A stretch of DNA of 64,000 bases from Makana argininalis_C (GTDB taxonomy: Bacteria; Pseudomonadota; Gammaproteobacteria; Enterobacterales; Enterobacteriaceae), in the NCBI GenBank assembly GCA_044442865.1, contig JBISJU010000001.1:62001-126000 (forward strand), read 5' to 3'. Both the position numbers and the translations under genes were made by a program. Each line of letters starts with the position of its first letter. Position 1 is the first letter of the stretch. The notes beneath the pieces were generated by a model. That model worked only from the letters and a program-made list of their open reading frames with translations, had not been told where the DNA came from and did not search any database. Below, in pieces: positions 8,503 through 17,520 of this stretch.

Positions 8503-9431
8503 TTATATAATTTTTTTATAAGCTTTTTTAATTGAATTAATATTATCAATAGAAATACATTCTATATTTTTAACTATATTTTTATTAATTTTAGTAAGTA
8601 TATTACTTGGTCCACATTCTAATATTATTTTTACCCCGATTTTTGCAATATATTTAATAATTTTAATCCAATTTAATGGTTTATATAATTGATACAATAA
8701 TGATTTTTTAATTAAATTTATATTTTTTTCACAAGTAATACTTGTATTGTTAACAAATGGAATTTTTGGATTAATTAAATTTAATTTATCTAAAATTTTT
8801 GATAATTCTAATGATATAGGTTTCATTAAATAAGAATGAAAAGGAAAACCAATAGGTAATAAAAAAGATTTAGCTCCAAATTCATAACATATTAAAATAG
8901 CTCTTTTTACGGCATTTTTATTTCCTGAAATTATTGTTTGATATTTAGTATTAAAAATTGCAGGAAATACTATTTCTCTTTTTGATGCTTTTTTACATGC
9001 ATAATAAATATATTTTTTATTTATACCTATAATAGCAGCCATTAATCCTTTTTTATATGGAAATAAATTTTTTATTATTTTTTCTCTATTTTTTAATAAT
9101 TTTAATGTATGTTTAAATTTCAAAATACCAGAACATGTTAAACATGAATATTCTCCTAAACTATGACCCGCTATTACATTTGGGTTTATCCCTACAATGT
9201 CCTTTCATAATCGCCATATTGATATAGATGATACTAATAATACTATTTGTGATTTATATGTAAAATAAAATTTTTTTTTGTCATTATTTATTATTTTATA
9301 TAAATCATATCCTAAGAAGCATGAAGCTTCATCAAATGTATCTTTAATGATTTTGTATTTATTTATAAATTTGATGATGTTTTTTTTTTATTATATCCTT
9401 GACCAGGAAAAACTATTGAAAATTTTTTCAT
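8503..9431 (-). pseudogene. fabD: Malonyl-CoA:ACP transacylase FabD, frameshift plus in-frame stop
   Basis: Reading from ATG 9431, the first codons give MKKFSIVFPGQGYNKKK, then the frame is lost in an A10 tract (plus-strand T10 at 9380-9389). In the shifted frame the protein resumes as DTFDEASCFLGYDLYKI and SISIWRL, meets TGA at 9205-9207 where E. coli has tryptophan, then continues with NPNVIAGHSLGEYS and on to 8503. The catalytic serine (GHSLG), arginine (KNREK) and histidine (FPFHS) are all kept. Two lesions suggest a recent pseudogene, but the rest of the domain is well conserved, so slippage plus readthrough, or sequencing error, is possible. plsX and fabH upstream are gone. Confidence 0.88.
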
Positions 9432-9486
9432 TTTTATTTCCTATTTTTAGTATAATTTATTGTTAAAATAATTAAATTAAATATAA

Positions 9487-9690
9487 TTATTTTAATTTGT
9501 TTTTTTTAATATCTTTTTTGTTTTTAATAATTTTTTTACCTTTATAAAAACCATTTTTGGATACATGATAACGTAAATGAGTTTCTCCAGAAATTTTATC
9601 AATTGTTAAAGAAAAATTATTTTTTATTGAATCATGTGATCTCCTCATTCCTCGTTTAGATCTAGTACATTTGCTTTTTTGAACAGCCAT
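9487..9690 (-). CDS. rpmF: 50S ribosomal protein L32
   Basis: L32 begins with MAVQKSKCTRSKRGMRRSHD, matching E. coli, and has THLRYHVSKNGFYKGKKI in the second half. The 67 residues include a lysine-rich extended C-terminus (57 in E. coli). As in E. coli it stands upstream of the fab cluster, though plsX and fabH are deleted and only about 55 nt separate it from fabD. Confidence 0.97.
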   Translation of the reverse strand: MAVQKSKCTRSKRGMRRSHDSIKNNFSLTIDKISGETHLRYHVSKNGFYKGKKIIKNKKDIKKNKLK

Positions 9691-9745
9691 TTTTTTCCTT
9701 TATATTGAAAAACCAAATTTTTTAAAAATTTAGTTTATAATTTAA

Positions 9746-10775
9746 TTAATTTAAAATACAAAATGGAGTTTTTATGTTACAAAAAATATAAATTATATTT
9801 AAAATATCATTCCATGCTTTGTATTTATAATCTGTTTTAATTAAAAATTCTATTTTACGAATTAAAGTTAATATTTTAAATAAATCAAACATTGACATAT
9901 TAAATATTAATTTTTTATAAATATTTTTTAGTTTATTACAATAAATGTTGTTAATTTTAAAAATCATTTTTAATTTAGTGTTATTTATTTTTTTTTTCAT
10001 ATTTATTAATTTAATAATACTATTTTGAATAATTCTAATTATTAAAATTGGTTCAATTAATTCATATTTGAATTTGTTTAAAATTTTATTTAAATTATTA
10101 ATATTTCCATACATAATTAAATATATTAATTTATATGAATTAACTTCACAAATATTATCTAATGAATATAATAAAAATTTTAAGTTTATCAATTTTTTAT
10201 TAAAAATTATTTCAAGACTGTTTAATGATTTATTAATTAATAATAAATTTCCATCATAATAATTATATAAATAATCTAAAGCATTATAATTTATTAATAT
10301 TTGTTTTTTTTTAATAATTAATTTTAATAACTTAAATTTATTATTTTTATTTATATCAGAACAATTAATTATTATTATATTTTTACAAATTAATTTTAAC
10401 CATAAGGAATTTAAAATTAATTTGTTTAAAACATTAATTTCAAAAATTATTAATATATTTTCTTTTATATTTAAAATTAAATCTTTTATTTTTTTGTCTA
10501 TTGTATAATTGTATATGTTTTTATTAAATTTTATTAAAATTATTTTATTTTCATAAAATAAATTTTTTTCATTTATTGAAAAAAAAATATTTTTCCAATC
10601 TGTTTTAAAATTTATTAAAAAAGATAATATTTTTTTAAATTTTTTTTTTTGATAATTTAATAATATTTTTTTTACTTTCTTCTAATAAAAATTTATTTTC
10701 ACCATATATTAAGTAAAATTTATTAAAATATTTTTTTGAATTTTTAATTAAATCATATGTAAATATTGTAATCAT
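9746..10775 (-). CDS. holA: DNA polymerase III delta subunit, single frameshift in poly-A
   Basis: The delta subunit opens the beta clamp in the clamp loader. The reading begins at ATG 10775 (MITIFTYDLIKNSKKYFNKF, then LIYGENKFLLEES, aligned with the start of E. coli HolA) and runs to an A11 tract (plus-strand T11 at 10640-10650). There one extra base gives a stop; in the adjacent frame it continues without further stops as NFKTDWKNIFFSINEKNLF to the C-terminus. The final 148 residues, readable from a TTG at 10192, match the HolA C-terminal domain. The lesion may be a sequencing error or be rescued by slippage. lptE, between holA and leuS in E. coli, is absent. Confidence 0.85.
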
Positions 10776-10873
10776 AAATATATTTATTCTTAAATATTTT
10801 GTATTATGTTATTTTAATAAATTTTACTTAATATATAAGTAAACATTCAATATAATAAATATAAATATTTAAT

Positions 10874-13345
10874 TTAATTTGTAACTAAATTAATTAATTT
10901 ATCTGGAATATAAATTTTTTTAATTATTTTTTTTTTTTTTATTAAATTTTTAATTCTATAATTGTTAAAAACAAGATTGTTAATAATATCTATTTTTGAA
11001 CCTCTAGGGATTTTAAGTTTACTACGTACTTTGCCATTAATTTGAATAATTAATAAAATATTTTTATCTATAATCGAATTTTTATCTATTATCGGCCATA
11101 AAGCATTATCAATATCACCTTTACCACCAATATACTTCCATAATGCAAAACATATATGAGGTGTAAATGGATAAAGCATAATAATAACATTTTTAAGTAT
11201 TTCTTGTAATAGCATTCTATCTTTATAATCATTTTTAAAAAATTTAATTTTTTTATTTATAATTTGCATTATATATGATATAATTATGTTAAATGATTTT
11301 TTTCTACTAAAATGATCTGTAATTTTATAAATAATTTTATTAATTTCATTTTTTATTTTTTTTTGTTTATTATTTAAATTAGATAAATCAATAATTTTTA
11401 TTATTCCATTTTTAACATGATTATATGTAATATACCAAAGTTTTTTTAAAAATTTATTTATTCCTTCTAATTTAAAATTTTTCCATTCTAATGATATATC
11501 AACTGGTGCAGAAAACATTATAAATAATCTTAAAGTATCAGCACCATATTTTTTTATAATATCATTGGGATTAATACCATTATTTTTAGATTTAGACATT
11601 TTACTTAACCCATCATAGATTAAACATCTACCTTTTTTATCTAAGTATTTTTCAATTTTTCCTTTTTTATTTATTTTTGTTTGTACATTTAATGGGGATA
11701 TCCATTTTTTATTACCATTGGGAGTTAAATAATAAAAAGAATCTGATAATACCATTCCTTGACATAATAAATTCTTAACAGGTTCGTCAGTTTTTATAAA
11801 TCCAAAATCTTTTAATAATTTATGATAAAATCTAAAATAAAGAAGATGCATATTTGCATGCTCTATACCTCCAATATATTGATCTATAGGTAACCAATAA
11901 TTAGCAGATTTAGTATGTACCATATTTTTATTATATTTATTACAAGTATATCTAACATAATACCAAGAAGATTCCATAAATGTATCAAAAGTATCAGATT
12001 CACGAACAGCTGGACTTCCTTTGTAATAACATTTTTTATATTCAAAATTATTATGAATTTTATTTAATTTTTTGTTTTTATAATTTTTTTGTGAAAGTAA
12101 TACTGGCAATTGATTTTTAGGTACAGTGACTGTTTTTCCATTTTTAAGTTTAATAATTGGTATTGGCACACCCCAATATCTTTGTCTAGAAATACACCAA
12201 TCTTGCAATTTATATTTTGTTTTAAATTTACCTAGTTTATATAAAATTAATAAATTTGATATTGAATTTAAATTATTAATAAATTTACTACTTATTATTA
12301 TTTTTTTTTTAATATTAAAATAAACTTTATTAAAACCTATAGTAGAACCATATTCGTAATCTACTAATTTAAAATTAGTAGATATTATAGGTATTTTTTT
12401 ACCATTAAATGGATTAATAACATTTAAACCTGTTTTAATAAATTTTTTTTTAAAATAAAATTTTTTTTCATTTGTAATATAATTTAAATAATAATATTTA
12501 ATAAAAGAAAAAAAAAAAATATTATAAGATGCTACAAATTTAGAAATAAAATTATTAAATGATATAAATATGTATTTAATTTCCATAAATCTATTTGAAT
12601 GATGAGTATATATTTTAATTTTATTTTTTGAATTATGTATTATTAATTTTATTTCCATTAATTTTGATTTACCAATCCATTTTTTTTGCATATTTTTTAC
12701 ATTTTCAGGCCATTCATTTAATTTTTTAATATCTTTTAATAATCTATCTGCATATTTTGTGATTTTTATAAACCACTGTGACATCTCTTTTCGTTCTACC
12801 AAATAATCACATCTCCAACAGCGATTATTAATCACTTGTTCATTCGCTAACACTGTTTTATCTTTAGGACACCAATTTATTTCTATTTTTTTTTTATAAA
12901 TTAATTTCTTTTTATATAAATTAATAAAAAATAATTGCTCCCATTTATAATAATCTGGACTAGAAGTATTAATTTCACGATCCCAGTCATATGCTAAACC
13001 TAATGATTTAAGTTGTTTTTTCATTAATAAAATATTTGAATATGTCCAATCATATGGTGAAATATTATTTTTTATAGCAGCATTTTCTGCTGGTAATCCA
13101 AATGCATCCCAACCTATAGGTTGTAAAACATTTTTACCAATCATTCTGTTATATCTAGATATAACATCACCAATAGTATAATTACGAACATGTCCCATAT
13201 GCAAACTACCAGAAGGATAAGGAATCATAGAAACACAATAATATTTTTTTTTATTAAAGTTTACATAAGATTTAAATGTTTTATTTTTAATCCAATATTT
13301 TTGTATTTTTGTTTCTATATTTTTAGGTATATATATTTCTTTCAT
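10874..13345 (-). CDS. leuS: Leucyl-tRNA synthetase with degenerate editing domain
   Basis: Class I synthetase for tRNA-Leu, 823 residues against 860 in E. coli. The catalytic core is highly conserved: PYPSGSLHMGHVRNYTIGD carries the HIGH-type motif, SRQRYWGVPIP and DTFDTFMESSWYYVRYT follow, and KMSKSKNNG is near residue 600. The CP1 editing domain is not: the position of TTRPDT reads THHSNR, and the segment that holds the editing aspartate (GHDQRDY in E. coli) reads NKVYFNI. Charging should work while proofreading of mischarged tRNA is probably lost. Confidence 0.96.
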   Translation of the reverse strand: MKEIYIPKNIETKIQKYWIKNKTFKSYVNFNKKKYYCVSMIPYPSGSLHMGHVRNYTIGDVISRYNRMIGKNVLQPIGWDAFGLPAENAAIKNNISPYDWTYSNILLMKKQLKSLGLAYDWDREINTSSPDYYKWEQLFFINLYKKKLIYKKKIEINWCPKDKTVLANEQVINNRCWRCDYLVERKEMSQWFIKITKYADRLLKDIKKLNEWPENVKNMQKKWIGKSKLMEIKLIIHNSKNKIKIYTHHSNRFMEIKYIFISFNNFISKFVASYNIFFFSFIKYYYLNYITNEKKFYFKKKFIKTGLNVINPFNGKKIPIISTNFKLVDYEYGSTIGFNKVYFNIKKKIIISSKFINNLNSISNLLILYKLGKFKTKYKLQDWCISRQRYWGVPIPIIKLKNGKTVTVPKNQLPVLLSQKNYKNKKLNKIHNNFEYKKCYYKGSPAVRESDTFDTFMESSWYYVRYTCNKYNKNMVHTKSANYWLPIDQYIGGIEHANMHLLYFRFYHKLLKDFGFIKTDEPVKNLLCQGMVLSDSFYYLTPNGNKKWISPLNVQTKINKKGKIEKYLDKKGRCLIYDGLSKMSKSKNNGINPNDIIKKYGADTLRLFIMFSAPVDISLEWKNFKLEGINKFLKKLWYITYNHVKNGIIKIIDLSNLNNKQKKIKNEINKIIYKITDHFSRKKSFNIIISYIMQIINKKIKFFKNDYKDRMLLQEILKNVIIMLYPFTPHICFALWKYIGGKGDIDNALWPIIDKNSIIDKNILLIIQINGKVRSKLKIPRGSKIDIINNLVFNNYRIKNLIKKKKIIKKIYIPDKLINLVTN

Positions 13346-13445
13346 ATAAAAAAAAAAATTCCTTATTAAGAATAAATTTTACATATATTTTTTTATTTTT
13401 TTTTAAAATTATATTAATTATCATATTAATAATATTAAATATATG

Positions 13446-14765
13446 TTATTTACTAAATTTAAAATTTTTATTATTTTTAACTTCTAATACACCATTATAA
13501 ATAGCTTTATTTTTTAAATTTTCTTCTATTCTGATTAATTGATTATATTTAGCAACTCTTTCAGATCTACTCATTGAACCAGTTTTTATTTGTCCAGATG
13601 ATGTACCTACAGATAAATCAGCAATTATAGTATCTTCAGTTTCTCCAGATCGATGTGAAATTATAGTAGCATACCCATGTTTTTTAGCTATTTTAATTGT
13701 ATTTAAAGTTTCAGTTAATGATCCAATTTGATTTGCTTTTATAATAATAGCATTGACAATTTTATTTTTTATACCTTTTTTTAAAATATTAATATTTGTT
13801 GAAAACAAATCATCACCTACAAGTTGAATTTTTTTACCTAATTTTTTTGTTTGGTAAGAAAAACCTATCCAATCTTTTTCATGTAAACCATCTTCTATGG
13901 AAACAATAGGATATTTTTTGGTTAAATTTTCCAAATAATTAGTAAATTCTTTATAGTTAAAATTTTTATTTTCATTTTTTAATTTATACAAATTATTATT
14001 TATATCAAATAATTCTGATGCTGCGCAATCTATAGCTATTGTTACTTCTTTTCCTGTTTTATATCCTGAAATTTCTATAGCTTCTTTTATTAATAAAATA
14101 GCTTCTTCATTAGAAGATAAATTTGGAGAAAAACCACCTTCATCACCAACACCTGTATACATGTTTCTTTTTTTTAAAATATAATATAAATTATGAAATA
14201 TTTCTGAACCTATACGTATAGCCTCTTTAATACTTTTAGCTTTAATTGGTTGAATCATAAACTCTTGTATATCTATATTGTTATCTGAATGAACACCACC
14301 ATTAATTATATTCATCATAGGTAATGGTATAGTAAATTTATTAGGAGTTTCATTCAAATCAGCTATATGAGAATATAAAGGTATATTTTTTGAAAGTGCC
14401 GCAGCTTTTGCTAAAGCAAATGAAACTGCTAAAATAGCATTTGCTCCTAAATTCATTTTATTATCAGTTCCATCTAAATCTATCATAATTTTATCTAAAT
14501 CTGATTGATAAATTGCATTTTTACCAATTAATGATGGATATATATATTTGTTAATAGAATTAACTGCTTTTTTAACTCCTTTTCCTAAAAAACGAGTATT
14601 ATCACAATCTCTAAGTTCTAATGCCTCTAAAGATCCTTTTGAAGCTCCAGATGGTACAGAAGATATACCAATAAATCCCCCTTTTAAATGAACTTCTGCT
14701 TCTACAGTAGGATTTCCACGAGAGTCAATTATTTCACGTCCAATTATTTTTACAATTTTTGCCAT
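13446..14765 (-). CDS. eno: Enolase
   Basis: Converts 2-phosphoglycerate to phosphoenolpyruvate in glycolysis, supplying PEP to both pyruvate kinase and the PTS. The 439 residues cover the family length. EIIDSRGNPTVEAEVHLKGG opens the protein, GVGDEGGFSPNL and the metal-binding SIEDGLHEKDW are present, and the catalytic-loop end SHRSGETEDT and GQIKTGSMSRSER are intact. pyrG, its usual partner, is absent. It is divergent from sufA across a large perfect hairpin. Confidence 0.98.
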   Translation of the reverse strand: MAKIVKIIGREIIDSRGNPTVEAEVHLKGGFIGISSVPSGASKGSLEALELRDCDNTRFLGKGVKKAVNSINKYIYPSLIGKNAIYQSDLDKIMIDLDGTDNKMNLGANAILAVSFALAKAAALSKNIPLYSHIADLNETPNKFTIPLPMMNIINGGVHSDNNIDIQEFMIQPIKAKSIKEAIRIGSEIFHNLYYILKKRNMYTGVGDEGGFSPNLSSNEEAILLIKEAIEISGYKTGKEVTIAIDCAASELFDINNNLYKLKNENKNFNYKEFTNYLENLTKKYPIVSIEDGLHEKDWIGFSYQTKKLGKKIQLVGDDLFSTNINILKKGIKNKIVNAIIIKANQIGSLTETLNTIKIAKKHGYATIISHRSGETEDTIIADLSVGTSSGQIKTGSMSRSERVAKYNQLIRIEENLKNKAIYNGVLEVKNNKNFKFSK

Positions 14766-14777
14766 AATTATTCCTTT

Positions 14778-14875
14778 TTTTTTTAAAAATTTGTAATATT
14801 TATAATATAATTATATATTAATTTATAAAAATTAATATATAATTATATTATAAATATTACAAATTTTTAAAAAAA
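14778..14875. repeat. 47-bp perfect inverted repeat between divergent eno and sufA
   Basis: Arms 14778-14824 and 14829-14875 are exactly complementary, with a 4-nt loop at 14825-14828. The structure fills almost the whole space between the two divergent start codons, so each gene gets nearly the same upstream sequence. It may duplicate a promoter symmetrically or form a hairpin in both 5' leaders; an assembly artefact must also be considered. Confidence 0.92.
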
Positions 14876-14893
14876 TTATTATATTTTAAAAAT

Positions 14894-15223
14894 ATGAATA
14901 ATAAAATTATTATAACTAACGCTGCTGCAAAACAAATTAATTTTTTATCCAAACAAGATTCTTCTATGATTGGATTACGTATTTTATTAAAAAATTCTGG
15001 ATGCGCTGGATTTAAATATTTATTAAAAAAAGTTAAAGTTATTAAAAATCATTATAAAATATATGAACACCAAGGGGCTAAAATATTTGTTTCATCTAAA
15101 ATTTTATTTTTTATAAGTGGAACAGAAATAGATTATGTTAAAAAAAAATTAAAAGAAGAATTTAGATTTAATAATCCAAAAGCAAAGTATTATTGTGGTT
15201 GTGGTAAAAGTTTTGGAGTTTAA
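14894..15223 (+). CDS. sufA: Fe-S assembly A-type carrier SufA
   Basis: A-type carrier protein for iron-sulfur clusters, 109 residues. The three conserved cysteines are visible: one in NSGCAGFKY and two in YCGCGKSFGV at the C-terminus. The segment FRFNNPKAK before the last pair matches E. coli SufA rather than ErpA or IscA, and the position directly upstream of sufB settles the identity. The N-terminus is shorter than in E. coli SufA (122 residues). Confidence 0.93.
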   Translation: MNNKIIITNAAAKQINFLSKQDSSMIGLRILLKNSGCAGFKYLLKKVKVIKNHYKIYEHQGAKIFVSSKILFFISGTEIDYVKKKLKEEFRFNNPKAKYYCGCGKSFGV

Positions 15224-15279
15224 TATAATAAATATTAATAATATTTTATTAAATTTTTACAATTAAAGGATTAAATTTA

Positions 15280-16731
15280 TTGAAAAAAAAAAAATATTAT
15301 AAAGAAGGTTTTTTTACTTTTATTAAAACAAAAAAATTTCCTTATGGAATAAATAATAAAATAATATATGAAATATCTAAAATAAAAAATGAACCAAAAT
15401 GGATGCTCTATTTTAGACTTAAATCGTATAAATTTTGGAAAAAAATGAAAGAACCTCATTGGATCAAAGGATATTATAAAAAAATAAATTATAATAAAAT
15501 TAATTATTATGTTAGACCAATAATTGATAATAATAAAAAAAAAATTAATGAAAATAATACAAAGTCAAGTAATAATAAAAATTATGAAAATTTCTTAACA
15601 AATGAAATAAAATATACCTTTGATAAACTTGGTGTGCCGATTATAAATAAAAATAATAAATTTGCAGTAGATGCTATTTTTGATTCTGTTTCAGTATATA
15701 CTACATATAGTAATAAATTAGAAGATTTGGGAATTATTTTTTGTTCTTTTAGTCATGCAATTAAAAAATATCCATTTTTAGTTAAAAAATATTTAGGAAT
15801 AGTTGTTCCATATTATGATAATTTTTTTTCCGCTCTTAATTCTGCTGTTTATTCAGATGGAACTTTTGTATATATACCTAAAAATACAAAATGTCCTATA
15901 GAACTGTCTACATATTTCAGAATAAATTCTGACAAAACTGGACAATTTGAAAGAACTATAATAATAGCAGATGAAGGTAGTTATGTTAGTTATATTGAAG
16001 GATGCACAGCTCCTGATAGAAATAAGAATCAATTACATGCAGCTGTTGTTGAAGTAATTTTATTTAATAACTCAGAAGTAAAATATTCAACTGTACAAAA
16101 TTGGTTTTCAGGAAATAAACCTAATATTGGAATTTTAAATTTTGTTACCAAAAGAGCTATATGTAAAGGTAAAAATTCAAAAATGTCTTGGATTCAATCT
16201 GAAACCGGTTCATCTATAACTTGGAAATATCCTAGTGTAATTTTATATGGGGATAATTCATGTGGAAATTTTTATTCTGTATCTATTACTAATTGTTATC
16301 AACAAGCTGATACTGGTACAAAAATGATTCATATAGGTAAAAATACAAAATCTACTATAATCTCAAAAGGAATTGCTTCTGGAAAAAGTTCAAATACTTA
16401 TCGTAGTTTAGTTAAAATTATGCCAAAAGCTACAAATTCTAAAAATTTTACACAATGTGATTCTATGATTATAGGTAAAAAATGTGGTGTATATACATTT
16501 CCTTCTATTAAATCAAGTAATAATAGTTCTATTGTAGAACATGAAGCAACTACTTCGAGTATAGAAGATGATCAATTATTATATTGTAATCAGAGAGGAA
16601 TAAATATTGATAATGCTATTTCAATAATAGCAAACGGGTTTTGTAAAGAAATTTTTTCAGAACTTCCATTGGAATTTGTGATAGAAGCAAAAAAAATATT
16701 ATCTATTAATTTAAAAAAAAGTGTTGGTTAA
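15280..16731 (+). CDS. sufB: Fe-S scaffold complex subunit SufB
   Basis: SufB is the core scaffold of the SufBC2D complex, on which clusters are built. The 483 residues (495 in E. coli) keep the family features: WMLYFRLKSYKFW near the N-terminus, FERTIIIADEGSYVSYIEGC in the middle, and HEATTSSIEDDQLLYCNQRG near the end. The start is TTG with an AAAGGA site upstream. It lies in an intact sufABCDSE operon, the only Fe-S assembly system visible here. Confidence 0.97.
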   Translation: MKKKKYYKEGFFTFIKTKKFPYGINNKIIYEISKIKNEPKWMLYFRLKSYKFWKKMKEPHWIKGYYKKINYNKINYYVRPIIDNNKKKINENNTKSSNNKNYENFLTNEIKYTFDKLGVPIINKNNKFAVDAIFDSVSVYTTYSNKLEDLGIIFCSFSHAIKKYPFLVKKYLGIVVPYYDNFFSALNSAVYSDGTFVYIPKNTKCPIELSTYFRINSDKTGQFERTIIIADEGSYVSYIEGCTAPDRNKNQLHAAVVEVILFNNSEVKYSTVQNWFSGNKPNIGILNFVTKRAICKGKNSKMSWIQSETGSSITWKYPSVILYGDNSCGNFYSVSITNCYQQADTGTKMIHIGKNTKSTIISKGIASGKSSNTYRSLVKIMPKATNSKNFTQCDSMIIGKKCGVYTFPSIKSSNNSSIVEHEATTSSIEDDQLLYCNQRGINIDNAISIIANGFCKEIFSELPLEFVIEAKKILSINLKKSVG

Positions 16732-16779
16732 TAAAAACACTTAATTAGTAACTTAATTATAATTTACTTAAGGTTAAAA

Positions 16780-17520
16780 ATGTTATTAATTAAAAACTTA
16801 ACAGTAAATATAGAAAAAAAAAAAATAATTAAAAAATTAAATTTAAAAATCAAATCAGGAGAAATTCATGCAATAATGGGTCCGAATGGTTCTGGAAAAA
16901 GTACATTAGCATTAACATTAGCTGGAAATAAAAAACATCATGTTTTTAATGGATCTATTTTTTTTAAAAATAAAAATTTGTTATTATTAAAATCTGAATA
17001 TCGTGCATGTGAAGGTTTATTTATATCTTTTCAACACCCAGTTTTTATAAATGGGGTGAGTAATAAATATTTTTTAAAATTATCTATAAATTCTATTCGT
17101 AGATATAAAAAAAAAAATCCAATATGTATATTTAAATTTAATTCTTTATTAAAAAAAAAAATAAAATTAATGAATATTTCTTTAGATATGATGGATAGAT
17201 CAGTTAATCAAGGATTTTCTGGTGGAGAAAAAAAGAAGAATGAAATACTACAAATGATTATGTTAGAACCAGACTTATGTATTTTTGATGAAATTGATTC
17301 AGGTTTGGATATTGATTCTTTAAAAAATGTATCAAATATAATAAATTCTTTTAAAAATAATAGACGTTCATTAATAATTATTACTCATTATCAGAGAATT
17401 TTTAAATATATAAAACCAGATTATGTTCATATATTATATAATGGAAAAATAATAAGATACAGTAATTACTCTTTAGCAAAATATATTGAGGATAATGGAT
17501 ATGGTTTTATTAAAAAATAA
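16780..17520 (+). CDS. sufC: Suf complex ATPase SufC
   Basis: ABC-type ATPase that drives conformational change in the SufBC2D scaffold. The 246 residues include Walker A GPNGSGKST near residue 35, the signature FSGGEKKKNEILQM, Walker B LCIFDEIDSGLD, and the switch histidine in IITHYQRI. SufC-specific wording such as EGLFISFQHP and a lysine-rich loop before the signature are present. Its end overlaps the start of sufD. Confidence 0.97.
   Translation: MLLIKNLTVNIEKKKIIKKLNLKIKSGEIHAIMGPNGSGKSTLALTLAGNKKHHVFNGSIFFKNKNLLLLKSEYRACEGLFISFQHPVFINGVSNKYFLKLSINSIRRYKKKNPICIFKFNSLLKKKIKLMNISLDMMDRSVNQGFSGGEKKKNEILQMIMLEPDLCIFDEIDSGLDIDSLKNVSNIINSFKNNRRSLIIITHYQRIFKYIKPDYVHILYNGKIIRYSNYSLAKYIEDNGYGFIKK

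Noticed and set aside
8132..8521. Open frame of 129 codons on the plus strand
   Set aside because: It is the antisense of fabG, which has clear catalytic motifs; composition is only low-complexity hydrophobic residues.
9205..9207. In-frame TGA in fabD at a tryptophan position, as if UGA coded for Trp
   Set aside because: trxB ends with TGA at its natural end, and tryptophan is encoded by TGG in many genes here. One TGA in an already frameshifted gene is better explained by mutation.
9278..9466. Small open frame of 62 codons on the plus strand
   Set aside because: It lies antisense to the broken N-terminal part of fabD, whose protein can be read on the minus strand.
14894..15223. ErpA or IscA instead of SufA
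   Set aside because: The C-terminal sequence and the position directly before sufB fit SufA better.
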